NCBI GenBank assembly: GCA_024233395.1
Contig: JACKPR010000002.1
Coordinates: 632,142 to 696,141 of the forward strand
Reading direction: 5' to 3'
From: Chlamydiales bacterium
GTDB taxonomy: Bacteria > Chlamydiota > Chlamydiia > Chlamydiales > Simkaniaceae
DNA length: 64,000 bases
Below are positions 51,292-58,488 of this stretch, piece after piece. The translations under genes were made by a program, and so were the position numbers. Positions within the stretch are counted from its first letter, which is position 1. Each line of letters begins with the position of its first letter. The notes beneath the pieces were generated by a model, which made no database searches, was not told where the DNA came from, and worked only from the letters and a program-made list of their open reading frames with translations.

Positions 51292-51901
51292 GTCCATGAA
51301 TCGCTTTGCAAATGGGGCAATCTTCCACTTTGTGTCCTTTTGCAGGACAATATTTGCGAGCATAATAGATGATTTGAAGGTGGAGTTTTTCCCAAGAAGA
51401 TTTTGGGAAAAGTTTCATCAGGTCTATTTCCGTCTGTTTCACACTTTTTCCACTGCTAAGTCCCCATCTTTTTGCGCACCGATGAATGTGTGTATCGACA
51501 GGAAAAGCAGGAATTTTTAAGGCGTGAATGGCGAGGACAGAAGCAGTTTTATGACCAACCCCTGGAAGTTTTTCCAGCTCTTCAATTGTGCGGGGTATTT
51601 TCCCCCCATACTCTTTTACAAGGATCTCTGAGAGCTTTTTTATCGATTTTGCTTTTGTGGGGGCAAGGCCGCAAGGACGAATGATCGATTGGATTTGTGC
51701 AATAGAAAGCTTTGCCATTTTTTCGGCTGTTTTTGCTTTTGCAAAAAGTTTCGGTGTCACTTCGTTCACTTTTTTATCGGTGCATTGCGCGGAAAGAAGG
51801 ACTGCAATAAGTAAGGTGTAATGACTGGAATGTTTAAGGGGAATGGGAGGGTTTGGAAAGAGCTTGTTTAAGATTCGACGAATCTTTGCAGTATTTGTCA
51901 T
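51263..51901 (-). CDS. nth: Endonuclease III
   Basis: This bifunctional DNA glycosylase/AP lyase acts on oxidised pyrimidines. It has 212 residues. The helix-hairpin-helix LEKLPGVGHKTASVL includes the catalytic Lys, and the catalytic Asp is in FPVDTHIHRCAKRWGL. The usual iron-sulfur ligands C-x6-C-x2-C-x5-C are altered: here YCPAKGHKVEDCPICK gives C-x9-C-x2-C with no clear fourth Cys. The cluster may be lost or bound differently. The ATG overlaps the mnmE stop by 4 bp, so mnmE-nth are coupled, as in Chlamydia. Confidence 0.92.
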   Translation of the reverse strand: MTNTAKIRRILNKLFPNPPIPLKHSSHYTLLIAVLLSAQCTDKKVNEVTPKLFAKAKTAEKMAKLSIAQIQSIIRPCGLAPTKAKSIKKLSEILVKEYGGKIPRTIEELEKLPGVGHKTASVLAIHALKIPAFPVDTHIHRCAKRWGLSSGKSVKQTEIDLMKLFPKSSWEKLHLQIIYYARKYCPAKGHKVEDCPICKAIHGPKNPKKSLE

Positions 51902-53259
51902 TTTCCTACGCAGAATTTCGAGAAGATGGCACTTAAAACCTCTTCGGTAATGTTCATTCCGATTATCGTTCCTAGTTCTTTTAATGCCAAGCGAAGATCT
52001 GAAACAAGAAATTCAGGAGAAAGATCTGTTTGGAGCCCTTCTGAAACGGTTTTTAAGGCTGCGATTGCATTCCCTAAAGCTTGGTGATGACGCTCACTTG
52101 TTAAAAGAACCTCTTCTTTTGAAGGAGGTCCTTCTTTCCAAATCACTTTATGGATTTCTTTTTTAAGCGCATCGATTCCACTTCCCTCTTTTGCTGAGAC
52201 TTCAACGACATGAGAATAAGGAAGGATCTCTTTTTCACTGTGTTCTAAATCGACTTTATTCCAAATCGCAATGGTCTTTTTTTCTGGGAGATTCAGCTCA
52301 ATATGCATGGGATTGGTCACATCATAAACGACTAAAACAAGGTCCGCTTCTTTGGCTGCTTTTTCTGAGCGGCGGATTCCTTCTTTTTCAACGATCTCAT
52401 CGGTTTGACGGATGCCAGCTGTATCGATCAGACGGAAATTCAGCCCAGCAATTTGAACCTCTTCTTCTAGGATATCGCGCGTAGTTCCTGGAATGTGGGT
52501 GACAATGGCCCGCTCTTTTCCTGATAGCGCATTCATGAGGGATGATTTTCCCACATTCGGTGCTCCAATGAGACATAGGGAAAAACCTGTTTTTAAGGCG
52601 CTCCCATCGTAAAAGGTGTGGTGTAAAGCCGACATTTTATCTTGTAAATCTGAAAGGTCTTCTAGTAGTTCTTCTTTCGTTGCAAACTCGAGCCCCTCTT
52701 CAGGAAAATCGACCCAGGCCTCAAGAATCGCTGCAATTTCTGTGAGTCCATTTTGAAACGTTGAAATTTTTTGGTAAAGCTTCCCCTCTAAATGATTTTC
52801 AGCTGCCTGCCAGGCCATTTCACTTTTTGAAGCAATGACTTGTTGTACGGCTTCAGCCTTTGTTAAATCAATCTTTCCATTTTGAAAAGCTTTGAAAGTG
52901 AATTCTCCAGGAAGGGCTGCACGAGCACCTGCTTTCAGAGCCGCATCTAAAACCTTTCGGGTGATGATTACCCCTCCATGGCAGTGAATTTCAACCGTAT
53001 CTTCACCCGTATAGGAGCGGGGGTTTTTCATGACAACGGCAAGACCTTCATCAATCGTATTTCCTTGCGCGTCGATGATCTTTCCAAAGTGGACGGTATG
53101 TGATTCATATTTTTGAATCGGTCCTGAAAAGATCCGATCAGCGACCTCTAGAGCATGGTCGCCCGCAATGCGAACCACAGCAATTCCACCCTCTCCAGGA
53201 GGAGTGGCTACAGCGGCAATCGTCTGCCCTTTCTCATAACTGCGGTGATTAAACTCCAT
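51898..53259 (-). CDS. mnmE: tRNA modification GTPase MnmE (TrmE)
   Basis: This is the partner of MnmG (encoded at 90-1907) in cmnm5U34 synthesis. It has 453 residues, the usual length. The N-terminal tetrahydrofolate-binding domain has the TIAAVATPPGEGGIAVVRIAG opening. The G domain has GAPNVGKSSLMN (G1), GTTRDI (G2), DTAGIR (G3) and NKVD (G4). The C-terminus ends FCVGK, the FC(I/V)GK motif required for catalysis. A bidirectional-looking terminator lies just upstream. Confidence 0.96.
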   Translation of the reverse strand: MEFNHRSYEKGQTIAAVATPPGEGGIAVVRIAGDHALEVADRIFSGPIQKYESHTVHFGKIIDAQGNTIDEGLAVVMKNPRSYTGEDTVEIHCHGGVIITRKVLDAALKAGARAALPGEFTFKAFQNGKIDLTKAEAVQQVIASKSEMAWQAAENHLEGKLYQKISTFQNGLTEIAAILEAWVDFPEEGLEFATKEELLEDLSDLQDKMSALHHTFYDGSALKTGFSLCLIGAPNVGKSSLMNALSGKERAIVTHIPGTTRDILEEEVQIAGLNFRLIDTAGIRQTDEIVEKEGIRRSEKAAKEADLVLVVYDVTNPMHIELNLPEKKTIAIWNKVDLEHSEKEILPYSHVVEVSAKEGSGIDALKKEIHKVIWKEGPPSKEEVLLTSERHHQALGNAIAALKTVSEGLQTDLSPEFLVSDLRLALKELGTIIGMNITEEVLSAIFSKFCVGK

Positions 53260-53272
53260 AACTTATCCAATA

Positions 53273-53302
53273 AAAAAGAGGTGCTTTTGGCACCTCTTTT
53301 TC
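53273..53302 (-). terminator. Rho-independent terminator, possibly bidirectional
   Basis: AAAAAGAGGTGC / GCACCTCTTTTT with loop TTTTG has T-tracts in both readings. It ends the 53326-53766 gene on the minus strand, 24 bases after its stop, and insulates mnmE. Confidence 0.85.
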
Positions 53303-53325
53303 TTCAAAAACTTAAACAAGGTTTC

Positions 53326-53766
53326 TTAGCTATTCACGAAAAGAGCTTTTGCATCAAAAGTTTTGATTGTCTCTTTAATAGCATCAATAATGCTTGTGTT
53401 AATCACTCGAATAGGTGTGATAGAAAGAACTGTGTTGTAAATCTTAGGTGGAGCGCCTTCGAAGTAGTAAGTAGCATCGTGGATTACCCATGCAACCATA
53501 GCAAGAGCAAGAGCTTGCTTTACAAGTTCCATTTTTTCTGCTTTCATATCTTCATCTGCGTAAGGCTTAATTCTTGCAGCTGCTGCCCATTGAGCAGGTT
53601 TTTCAAGAATTCCATCTTTTTGAGTGTAAGGAGCAGCCATGTGATGTACAACACGATATCCTAGGCAACCTAGTTTTGCTGCAGCTGCAACTCCAAATCC
53701 ATACGCACCAAGTCTAGAGACACCTACTAGAGATTTACTAATAACGTTAGTAATCATTCCTGACAT
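53326..53766 (-). CDS. Small unrecognised protein with strong translation signals
   Basis: The protein has 146 residues. An ideal ribosome-binding site (AGGAGG, 7-8 bases before ATG) and its own strong terminator suggest high expression. An N-terminal Gly/Ala-rich hydrophobic stretch (GAYGFGVAAAAKLGCLGY, about 20-37) and a second hydrophobic segment (ALALAMVAWVIH, about 85-97) allow membrane association, but both are short. The rest is amphipathic. I do not recognise it. A perfect inverted repeat upstream (53787-53835) may be an operator. It might be an abundant developmental-cycle or inclusion protein; that is a guess. Confidence 0.65.
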   Translation of the reverse strand: MSGMITNVISKSLVGVSRLGAYGFGVAAAAKLGCLGYRVVHHMAAPYTQKDGILEKPAQWAAAARIKPYADEDMKAEKMELVKQALALAMVAWVIHDATYYFEGAPPKIYNTVLSITPIRVINTSIIDAIKETIKTFDAKALFVNS

Positions 53767-53786
53767 AAGATTTTCCTCCTGAGGAA

Positions 53787-53835
53787 AGTTTGATTAAAAA
53801 AAACTGGTACGAGTTTACCGTTTCTTAATCAAACT
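53787..53835 (-). promoter_or_regulatory. 11-bp inverted repeat in the promoter region of the 53326-53766 gene
   Basis: AGTTTGATTAA (53787-53797) and TTAATCAAACT (53825-53835) are exact inverse copies, 27 bases apart, in the AT-rich stretch just before the strong ribosome-binding site. The spacing of about 38 bases centre to centre suits binding of a dimeric regulator over a promoter. Confidence 0.45.
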
Positions 53836-53875
53836 GGTCAAGTCTTTTTGAAATTTTTTTTGTTAAAAAAATCTA

Positions 53876-54484
53876 TTATGTATTTGATAGCGCACTCCGT
53901 ATGAGTGTGCTAAGTTCTGGCGTCTCTTTAAAATTTGAAAGTGCTTTTTTAATCGCTTGCTGTGCTTGAAGAGAGTTATAGCCAAGATTCATGAGCGCTG
54001 AAAGAGCATCATTCATTTTTTGATCTTCTTCTGAGAGTCCTTTTTGTGAAGTTATTGGTAAAGGAGATTTTTTCAGCCCTTTGAGAACTTTATCGCGAAG
54101 CTCAACAATCAGGCGCTCTGCTGTTTTTTTCCCGATCCCTGGGATTTTAGAAAGGATTGTAGAGTTTGCTGTTGTAATCGCTGATTCGAGGGCCTGTGGG
54201 TCGAGATGGCCGATAAGAGCCAGCGCTGTTTTAGGGCCAACTCCTGAGATACCACTAATTTTTTCAAAAAGGTCTCTTTCTTCAACGCTTAAAAATCCAA
54301 AATTTTTGTGAGAGTCTTCTCGGATAACCGAAGAGATATAAAAAATAATTTCTTTACCAATAGGGGGCATCGCAGAAAAAGCACTCAAAGGAATATGGAG
54401 AAGGTAGCCAATCCCTCCGACATCGACAACAGCTTTATGAGGATTAATAGAAGCAAGAGTGCCTTTAATATATTCAAACATCAT
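53876..54484 (-). CDS. ruvA: Holliday junction helicase subunit RuvA
   Basis: RuvA binds four-way junctions and loads RuvB. It has 202 residues. The N-terminal OB fold (MMFEYIKGTLASINPHKAVV) is followed by two helix-hairpin-helix motifs, ISGVGPKTALALIGHL and IPGIGKKTAERLIVEL, and a C-terminal RuvB-binding domain (MNDALSALMNLGYNSLQAQQAIKKAL). Its start overlaps the end of ruvC by 11 bp, so ruvC and ruvA are coupled. An ATG three bases later is equally possible. ruvB is not in the window. Confidence 0.95.
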   Translation of the reverse strand: MMFEYIKGTLASINPHKAVVDVGGIGYLLHIPLSAFSAMPPIGKEIIFYISSVIREDSHKNFGFLSVEERDLFEKISGISGVGPKTALALIGHLDPQALESAITTANSTILSKIPGIGKKTAERLIVELRDKVLKGLKKSPLPITSQKGLSEEDQKMNDALSALMNLGYNSLQAQQAIKKALSNFKETPELSTLIRSALSNT

Positions 54485-55067
54485 AGGGAACCTGTTTTAT
54501 AGAATTTGCATGACAAATAGCAAGAGCAAGAGCATCTGCTGCATCTTCGGGGGTTGGAATTTCTGCTAAATTTAAGAGGACTTGCATCATCCGCTGGACT
54601 TGAGTTTTTGTTGCACTTCCTGTGCCGACAACGGCAAGTTTTGCTTTTTTAGGAGCATATTCATGAATGGGAATTTTCCTTTTAGTTGCAGCAAGAATTG
54701 CAACTCCTCGCGCCATTCCAAGCTTGATGGCGCTTTGAGCATTGCGACTGACAAACTGTGTTTCTACAGAAACGGCATCAACGGCATATTTGTCTAAAAG
54801 GTGTTCAATTCCTTCATGGATGAGAGCGTATCTCTCATGTAAAGAAAGTTTTGTAGGGGGGCGGATACACCCAAAGTCGAGAGGGGTATAGCTTCGGAGA
54901 TCGGTTTCGATAATCCCATATCCTGTGCTCCGCGTTCCTGGGTCGATTCCTAGAATAACGAGGGTTCGCTTTTGAAAGCACCGATTCTGAGCGTTTTCAT
55001 AGGAATCTTTGACAGAATTTTGCTTCGAAATAGCTCTTTGGCTATTCCGTTCACAAAATTTTGTCAT
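54474..55067 (-). CDS. ruvC: Holliday junction resolvase RuvC with an element-derived N-terminus
   Basis: RuvC cuts Holliday junctions as a dimer. The conserved protein starts at VILGIDPGTRSTGYG (first catalytic Asp) and continues with VETQFVSRNAQSAIKLGMARG (Glu) and the C-terminal EDAADALALAICHA (acidic pair). RuvC proteins normally begin only 2-4 residues before ILGIDPG, but no ATG, GTG or TTG exists there. The nearest in-frame start is ATG 55067, 36 codons upstream (MTKFCERNSQRAISKQNSV), preceded by AGAGAAG. All 36 extra codons lie inside a 161-bp palindromic element (54959-55119). Total length 197 residues against about 170. Overlaps ruvA by 11 bp. Confidence 0.88.
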   Translation of the reverse strand: MTKFCERNSQRAISKQNSVKDSYENAQNRCFQKRTLVILGIDPGTRSTGYGIIETDLRSYTPLDFGCIRPPTKLSLHERYALIHEGIEHLLDKYAVDAVSVETQFVSRNAQSAIKLGMARGVAILAATKRKIPIHEYAPKKAKLAVVGTGSATKTQVQRMMQVLLNLAEIPTPEDAADALALAICHANSIKQVPYDV

Positions 55068-55119
55068 ATCTTCTCTCTGAAATTCGCTCATTCTCAGCAC
55101 TTTTAAAATCGAACCCACG
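54959..55119. repeat. 161-bp palindromic element inserted at the start of ruvC
   Basis: The left arm CGAGGGTTCGCTTTTGAAAG (54959-54978) pairs with the right arm CTTTTAAAATCGAACCCACG (55100-55119) with few mismatches. The pairing continues inward (CTGAGCG / CGCTCATTCTCAG, GACAGAATTTTG / CAAAATTTTGTC) to a tip AATAGC-TCTTT-GGCTATT. The left end falls exactly before the codons VILGIDPG of ruvC. The other end lies 75 bases from the divergent heptosyltransferase start. Confidence 0.8.
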
Positions 55120-55194
55120 TTCGAATAATGATTTTTTTTTGTCTCATATTTTTTCAGTATGGCTTGAAAAGGTTTTTCTGTTAACATTTCTTGT

Positions 55195-56256
55195 ATGAAG
55201 GACCTAAAAAATCTCAATCCCAAGTCTATTATTGTCCGGATGCCAAACTGGCTGGGAGATTTGGTTATGGCAACTCCGATTCTTGTCGATTTAAGAAAAG
55301 CCTTTCCAAACGCCGAGATCACGGCGATGTGCCAAGAAAATGTTGCCCCTCTTTTAGAACAAGATCCTGCTGTTGATGAACTTTTTCGATTTGAACGTTT
55401 GAAAGGAATGATCCGTCGTATTCGCGAAAGAAACATTGTTGCCCATTTGAAACAGGGGCATTATGATTTAGGAATTTTATTAACGAACTCTTTTTCATCT
55501 GCTTGGCGCTTTTGGCAAGGGAATGTAAAAAACACCATTGGGTATCGTGGTGATGGACGGAGTTTTTTACTCACTCATCCTCTCCATTTTTCTGAAAAAC
55601 GAAAAGAGCAACATCTCGTTATTACCTACAAAGAGTTGTTGACCCCTCTTGGAATTCCCGTTTCAGAGACTTTCCCTCGCCTCATTGTTTCTGAGGAAGA
55701 GATCGAGAAAGCCTGGGAGATTGTCAAGCGGTTTGACCTCCCGTCTGATGCCAAGTTGATTGGAATCAATCCTGGGGCAGCTTTTGGAACAGCAAAGTGT
55801 TGGCTTCCCGAAAGATTTAAAGAAGTCGCAAAAAATCTTGTGGAAGCCGATCCCCGTCATGTGGTTCTCTTTTTTGGGGATGGATCCCATAAAGAGCTCA
55901 TTGGAAATATTTGTGTAGGACTCCCAAAACGGGTGATTAATCTTGCTGCTAAAACAACCCTTCGAGAATTTTTAGCCCTCATCAAAATTTGCTCTGTTTT
56001 ATTAACAAATGATAGTGGTCCGATGCATATTGCAGATAGTTTAGATGTTCCCCTTGTGGCTCTTTTTGGTTCGACAAGTGCGATTGCAACAGGTCCCTAT
56101 AGACAAAGTAAAAATGTGATTCAGAAAGAAGTTTCTTGTTCTCCTTGTTTTAAACGGGTCTGTCCTATCGACTTTCCCTGTATGAAAAAGATAGGAGTGG
56201 AAGAGGTTACAAATGCTGTTTTAAAGCAAATGAAGGAGACTTGTAGCCATGCTTAA
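55195..56256 (+). CDS. waaF: Lipopolysaccharide heptosyltransferase II-like (glycosyltransferase family 9)
   Basis: This enzyme transfers heptose to the LPS inner core on the cytoplasmic face of the inner membrane. It has 353 residues, the family length. The N-terminal block IIVRMPNWLGDLVMATPIL is characteristic of WaaF. The second Rossmann domain has IGINPGAAFGTAKCWLPERF (donor binding) and LLTNDSGPMHIADSLDVPLVALFGSTSA. A C-terminal Cys pattern (CSPCFKRVCPIDFPCM) is also typical for WaaF. Chlamydia itself lacks heptose, so the gene points to an environmental chlamydia with a longer core. Its stop overlaps the next gene by 8 bp. Confidence 0.88.
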   Translation: MKDLKNLNPKSIIVRMPNWLGDLVMATPILVDLRKAFPNAEITAMCQENVAPLLEQDPAVDELFRFERLKGMIRRIRERNIVAHLKQGHYDLGILLTNSFSSAWRFWQGNVKNTIGYRGDGRSFLLTHPLHFSEKRKEQHLVITYKELLTPLGIPVSETFPRLIVSEEEIEKAWEIVKRFDLPSDAKLIGINPGAAFGTAKCWLPERFKEVAKNLVEADPRHVVLFFGDGSHKELIGNICVGLPKRVINLAAKTTLREFLALIKICSVLLTNDSGPMHIADSLDVPLVALFGSTSAIATGPYRQSKNVIQKEVSCSPCFKRVCPIDFPCMKKIGVEEVTNAVLKQMKETCSHA

Positions 56257-57166
56257 AAAACTGATCCAACCATTCCGTCCGAATCCTTTTGATAAACTGT
56301 TAAACAAAATGGAAAAGGAAGGGAAATCTCGCTTTTTAGTTGTTTGGAATCGTGGACTGGGAGATATCCCTCTTGGCCTTTATGCTCTTGTTTATCGGAT
56401 CAGAAGTTATATTCCTCGAGCCTCTGTCACTTTTATCACACGAAAAGATTTAGCGGACCTTTTTACAATGCTCGATGATGTCAAAGTGATTGTAGGAGAA
56501 TCTGTTGTTCGGGGAAAGCCGGTCGATGTCGATGCTGTTCTTAAAGAGCACCAGCTGAGTGCTAATATGTTTGATGTTGTTTTAGAGAAACCTGATCCCA
56601 CCCGTTGGTTGAAGTGGCAACTTGGAAGACTCACTCCTAAACTTAATTGGAATACCGAATGGGATGCTTTGATTGATAAGTATGAACTCGATCCCAATGA
56701 AATCTATATTGGATGTCATGTTCAAACAGAAACGGGAGTCTATTATGGGTATGAAAAAAATTGGGATCTTCCCTCTTGGAGAAATCTCTTTAAAAAGATC
56801 CATGAGAACAAAAAGGGAAAAATTCTTCTTTTTGGAATGGAAAACGAGCCAGCATTTTTAATGGAAGATGTCATCGATCTTCGAGGGAAAACAAATGTTT
56901 TTGAAATGCTTTCACTTATTAAAAATCGGTGTCGGTATTTAGTAGCTCCCGACTCAGGAGTGTTATCTGTGGCTTACTATGTGGATGCCTCCTATCCGAT
57001 CCGTGTTGTCTCTCTTTGGGCTGATCCTCGGCAAGGAGTTTTGCGTCAAAAAGTCGATTCTCCGAATCCCTTATTTGAACACCTTCCTCTCCATGGGAAG
57101 AATGATACTGTTGCTAATATTTCTGTTGATACGGTCTATGACGCACTCTTTGAAAACCAGATCTGA
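56249..57166 (+). CDS. Glycosyltransferase family 9-like protein
   Basis: The protein has 305 residues. It is translationally coupled to waaF (8-bp overlap) and overlapped by the next gene (29 bp). It resembles heptosyltransferases in outline: an N-terminal RFLVVWNRGLGDIPLGLYAL loop (G-L-G-D) and a C-terminal CRYLVAPDSGVLSVAYYV loop with D-S-G, but identity is low. The role is probably in LPS or another surface glycan. It could also be an inactive or diverged GT9 protein, because the donor-binding NPGA motif is not seen. Confidence 0.65.
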   Translation: MLKKLIQPFRPNPFDKLLNKMEKEGKSRFLVVWNRGLGDIPLGLYALVYRIRSYIPRASVTFITRKDLADLFTMLDDVKVIVGESVVRGKPVDVDAVLKEHQLSANMFDVVLEKPDPTRWLKWQLGRLTPKLNWNTEWDALIDKYELDPNEIYIGCHVQTETGVYYGYEKNWDLPSWRNLFKKIHENKKGKILLFGMENEPAFLMEDVIDLRGKTNVFEMLSLIKNRCRYLVAPDSGVLSVAYYVDASYPIRVVSLWADPRQGVLRQKVDSPNPLFEHLPLHGKNDTVANISVDTVYDALFENQI

Positions 57167-57953
57167 TTCTGGATGTTTAATCCTTGCGGGTGGGCAGGGA
57201 ACGCGCCTTGGTTTTAACGGGCCGAAAGGATGCGCTGAGCTCCCCTTAAAGGAAAAAAAGACCCTCTTTCAAATCCTCTTTGAAAAGGTAAAAGATCAAA
57301 GAGCTCCCATAGCGGTGATGACTTCTCCATTAAATCATGAAACAACCCTCGCTTACTTAAAAAAAGAAGATTTTTTTGGCCTACAAAATGTGACCCTTTT
57401 TCAGCAGGGGATGGAAGGCGAGTTTCCTGATGGAAATGGAAAAGCCTTTACCTATTTTTGCCAGGAAGGGCTTTGGGATCAATGGAAAGAAATCGGAATA
57501 AAATATCTCCAAGTGCTTCCAATTGATAATCCTCTAGCAACCCCTTTTGATGAAGAGCTTTTAAAAGCAAATCAAGGGGTCGATCTTGTCTTAAGAGGGG
57601 TCAAACGCAAGGGACCTGATGAAAAAATGGGTGTCATTTTGTCTGGGGATAAGCTTCAGGTGGAAGAATATACCGAGTCAACGCACTTGGATGAGGAGCT
57701 TTTAGGAAATACAGGGATTTTTTCCTGTACTCTTGACTTTGTCAAGCTAGGATCTTCTGTTTCTCTTCCTGTCCATGTTGTACGGAAAAAGATCCAAGGA
57801 TCTTGGGTTTCAAAAAGGGAATATTTCATTTTTGACTTATTCCCGTATGCTAAAAGCTATAAAGTCCTTCTTTCCCAGCGGGAAAAATGTTTTGCGCCGA
57901 TTAAAAACGCTACAGGGCCCGATAGTTTGGAGTCTGTGGCAAAACTGTTTTAG
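57138..57953 (+). CDS. UDPGP-family nucleotidyltransferase (UDP-HexNAc pyrophosphorylase-like)
   Basis: The protein has 271 residues from ATG 57138 (MTHSLKTRSDSG); in-frame codons further upstream lie in the previous gene. The signature loop is GCLILAGGQGTRLGFNGPKG, with QGMEGEFPDGNGKAF and VLPIDNPLATPFDEELL (metal Asp in the substrate loop) following, then the GNTGIFSC and FDLFPYAK blocks. It is shorter than typical eukaryote-type UAP enzymes (about 400-500) but matches the compact chlamydial protein encoded near gpsA. The reaction is UTP plus a sugar-1-phosphate to UDP-sugar; the sugar is uncertain. The 3' end overlaps the convergent HTH gene by 44 bp. Confidence 0.85.
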   Translation: MTHSLKTRSDSGCLILAGGQGTRLGFNGPKGCAELPLKEKKTLFQILFEKVKDQRAPIAVMTSPLNHETTLAYLKKEDFFGLQNVTLFQQGMEGEFPDGNGKAFTYFCQEGLWDQWKEIGIKYLQVLPIDNPLATPFDEELLKANQGVDLVLRGVKRKGPDEKMGVILSGDKLQVEEYTESTHLDEELLGNTGIFSCTLDFVKLGSSVSLPVHVVRKKIQGSWVSKREYFIFDLFPYAKSYKVLLSQREKCFAPIKNATGPDSLESVAKLF

Positions 57954-58182
57954 CTATAGCTTTTCGCTTGAGTTCGTAAAGCTTATCGAATCCTATTGGA
58001 GTTAGGTAAAAATTAGAAAGATCTTCATTCGTGAAAAACATCCCGCTATCAAGATCTTCCTCAATCCACGTCTGAATCTGCTCGATCGATTCTCCATAAA
58101 AATCGGCGATCTCTTGATGGGTTAAAGAAACCTTAGGACTGCTTTCAAAAAGCTTATAAAGATAAAAACGTTCTTCAGTCAT
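57910..58182 (-). CDS. Small helix-turn-helix-like protein (paralogue of 21664-21891)
   Basis: The 90-residue protein reads MTEERFYLYKLFESSPKVSL, then THQEIADFYGESIEQIQTWI, then EEDLDSGMFFTNEDLSNFYL and TPIGFDKLYELKRKAIAKTV. It shares P-K-V-S/T-L-T-x-Q-E-I-A-D and Y-L-T/S-P-I-G-F with the 75-residue protein at 21664, with about 45% identity over 70 residues. It is longer by 15 C-terminal residues that overlap the convergent UDPGP gene. The gene stands alone behind 216 bp of leader that is also conserved between the copies, including a ribosome-binding site AAGAGG. Regulatory function is likely; target unknown. Confidence 0.7.
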   Translation of the reverse strand: MTEERFYLYKLFESSPKVSLTHQEIADFYGESIEQIQTWIEEDLDSGMFFTNEDLSNFYLTPIGFDKLYELKRKAIAKTVLPQTPNYRAL

Positions 58183-58398
58183 TGTTGTACCTCTTGTGTA
58201 AAAAGGTACATCCTTTAAGGAAAAGCAGACATGCTAGATTTTTTAGCTTCGATCTGTTAAATTATTGATCGAAGCTAAGGTGTTACTCGTTTAAAGGATG
58301 TACCTTGGTTTCAGCCTCGAGAGGAAGCACCCTCTCGAGGCATTTTTCAAAAATACCCTTTTACCTTAGCTAAAAATCTATATTTCTCCAAGAAAAAA
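58183..58398 (-). promoter_or_regulatory. Conserved structured leader of the small HTH gene (copy 2)
   Basis: Read on the minus strand: TTTTTCTTGGAGAAATATAG (to 58379), an 11-bp perfect GC hairpin (58341-58314, stem GCCTCGAGAGG), arm AAGGTACATCCTTT (58306-58293), inner hairpin TTAGCTTCGATC / GATCGAAGCTAA (58278-58243), return arm AAAGGATGTACCTT (58216-58203), ribosome-binding site, ATG at 58182. The arms pair perfectly over 14 bp. Order and spacing match copy 1 at 21443-21663. Nothing else was seen in the 306-bp gap up to 58488 apart from the promoter region of the next gene. Confidence 0.65.
58201..58348 (+). ncRNA. Candidate antisense small RNA across the HTH leader (copy 2)
   Basis: On the plus strand the long-range stem and inner hairpin are followed by the perfect GC hairpin 58314-58341 and then ATTTTTC, an intrinsic terminator. 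The nearest plus-strand gene upstream ended 360 bp earlier and overlaps the HTH gene, so the terminator could also serve that gene. Conservation of the same arrangement at copy 1, where no such gene exists, favours a separate small RNA. Confidence 0.35.
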
Positions 58399-58488
58399 AT
58401 AGGGCTTTACCTATGCAACTAAGCTCTGAATTTACTCTTTTTTCTAAAATGGAAAGTAGGTAAAATCTTTGCGAATTAAGTAGGTTTT

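Noticed and set aside
58314..58348. Hairpin with T-tract as a simple terminator for the UDPGP gene
   Set aside because: It is 361 bp past that gene's stop, beyond a convergent gene, and the same structure is conserved at 21493-21531 where there is no such gene. Not fully excluded, so noted under the antisense RNA candidate.
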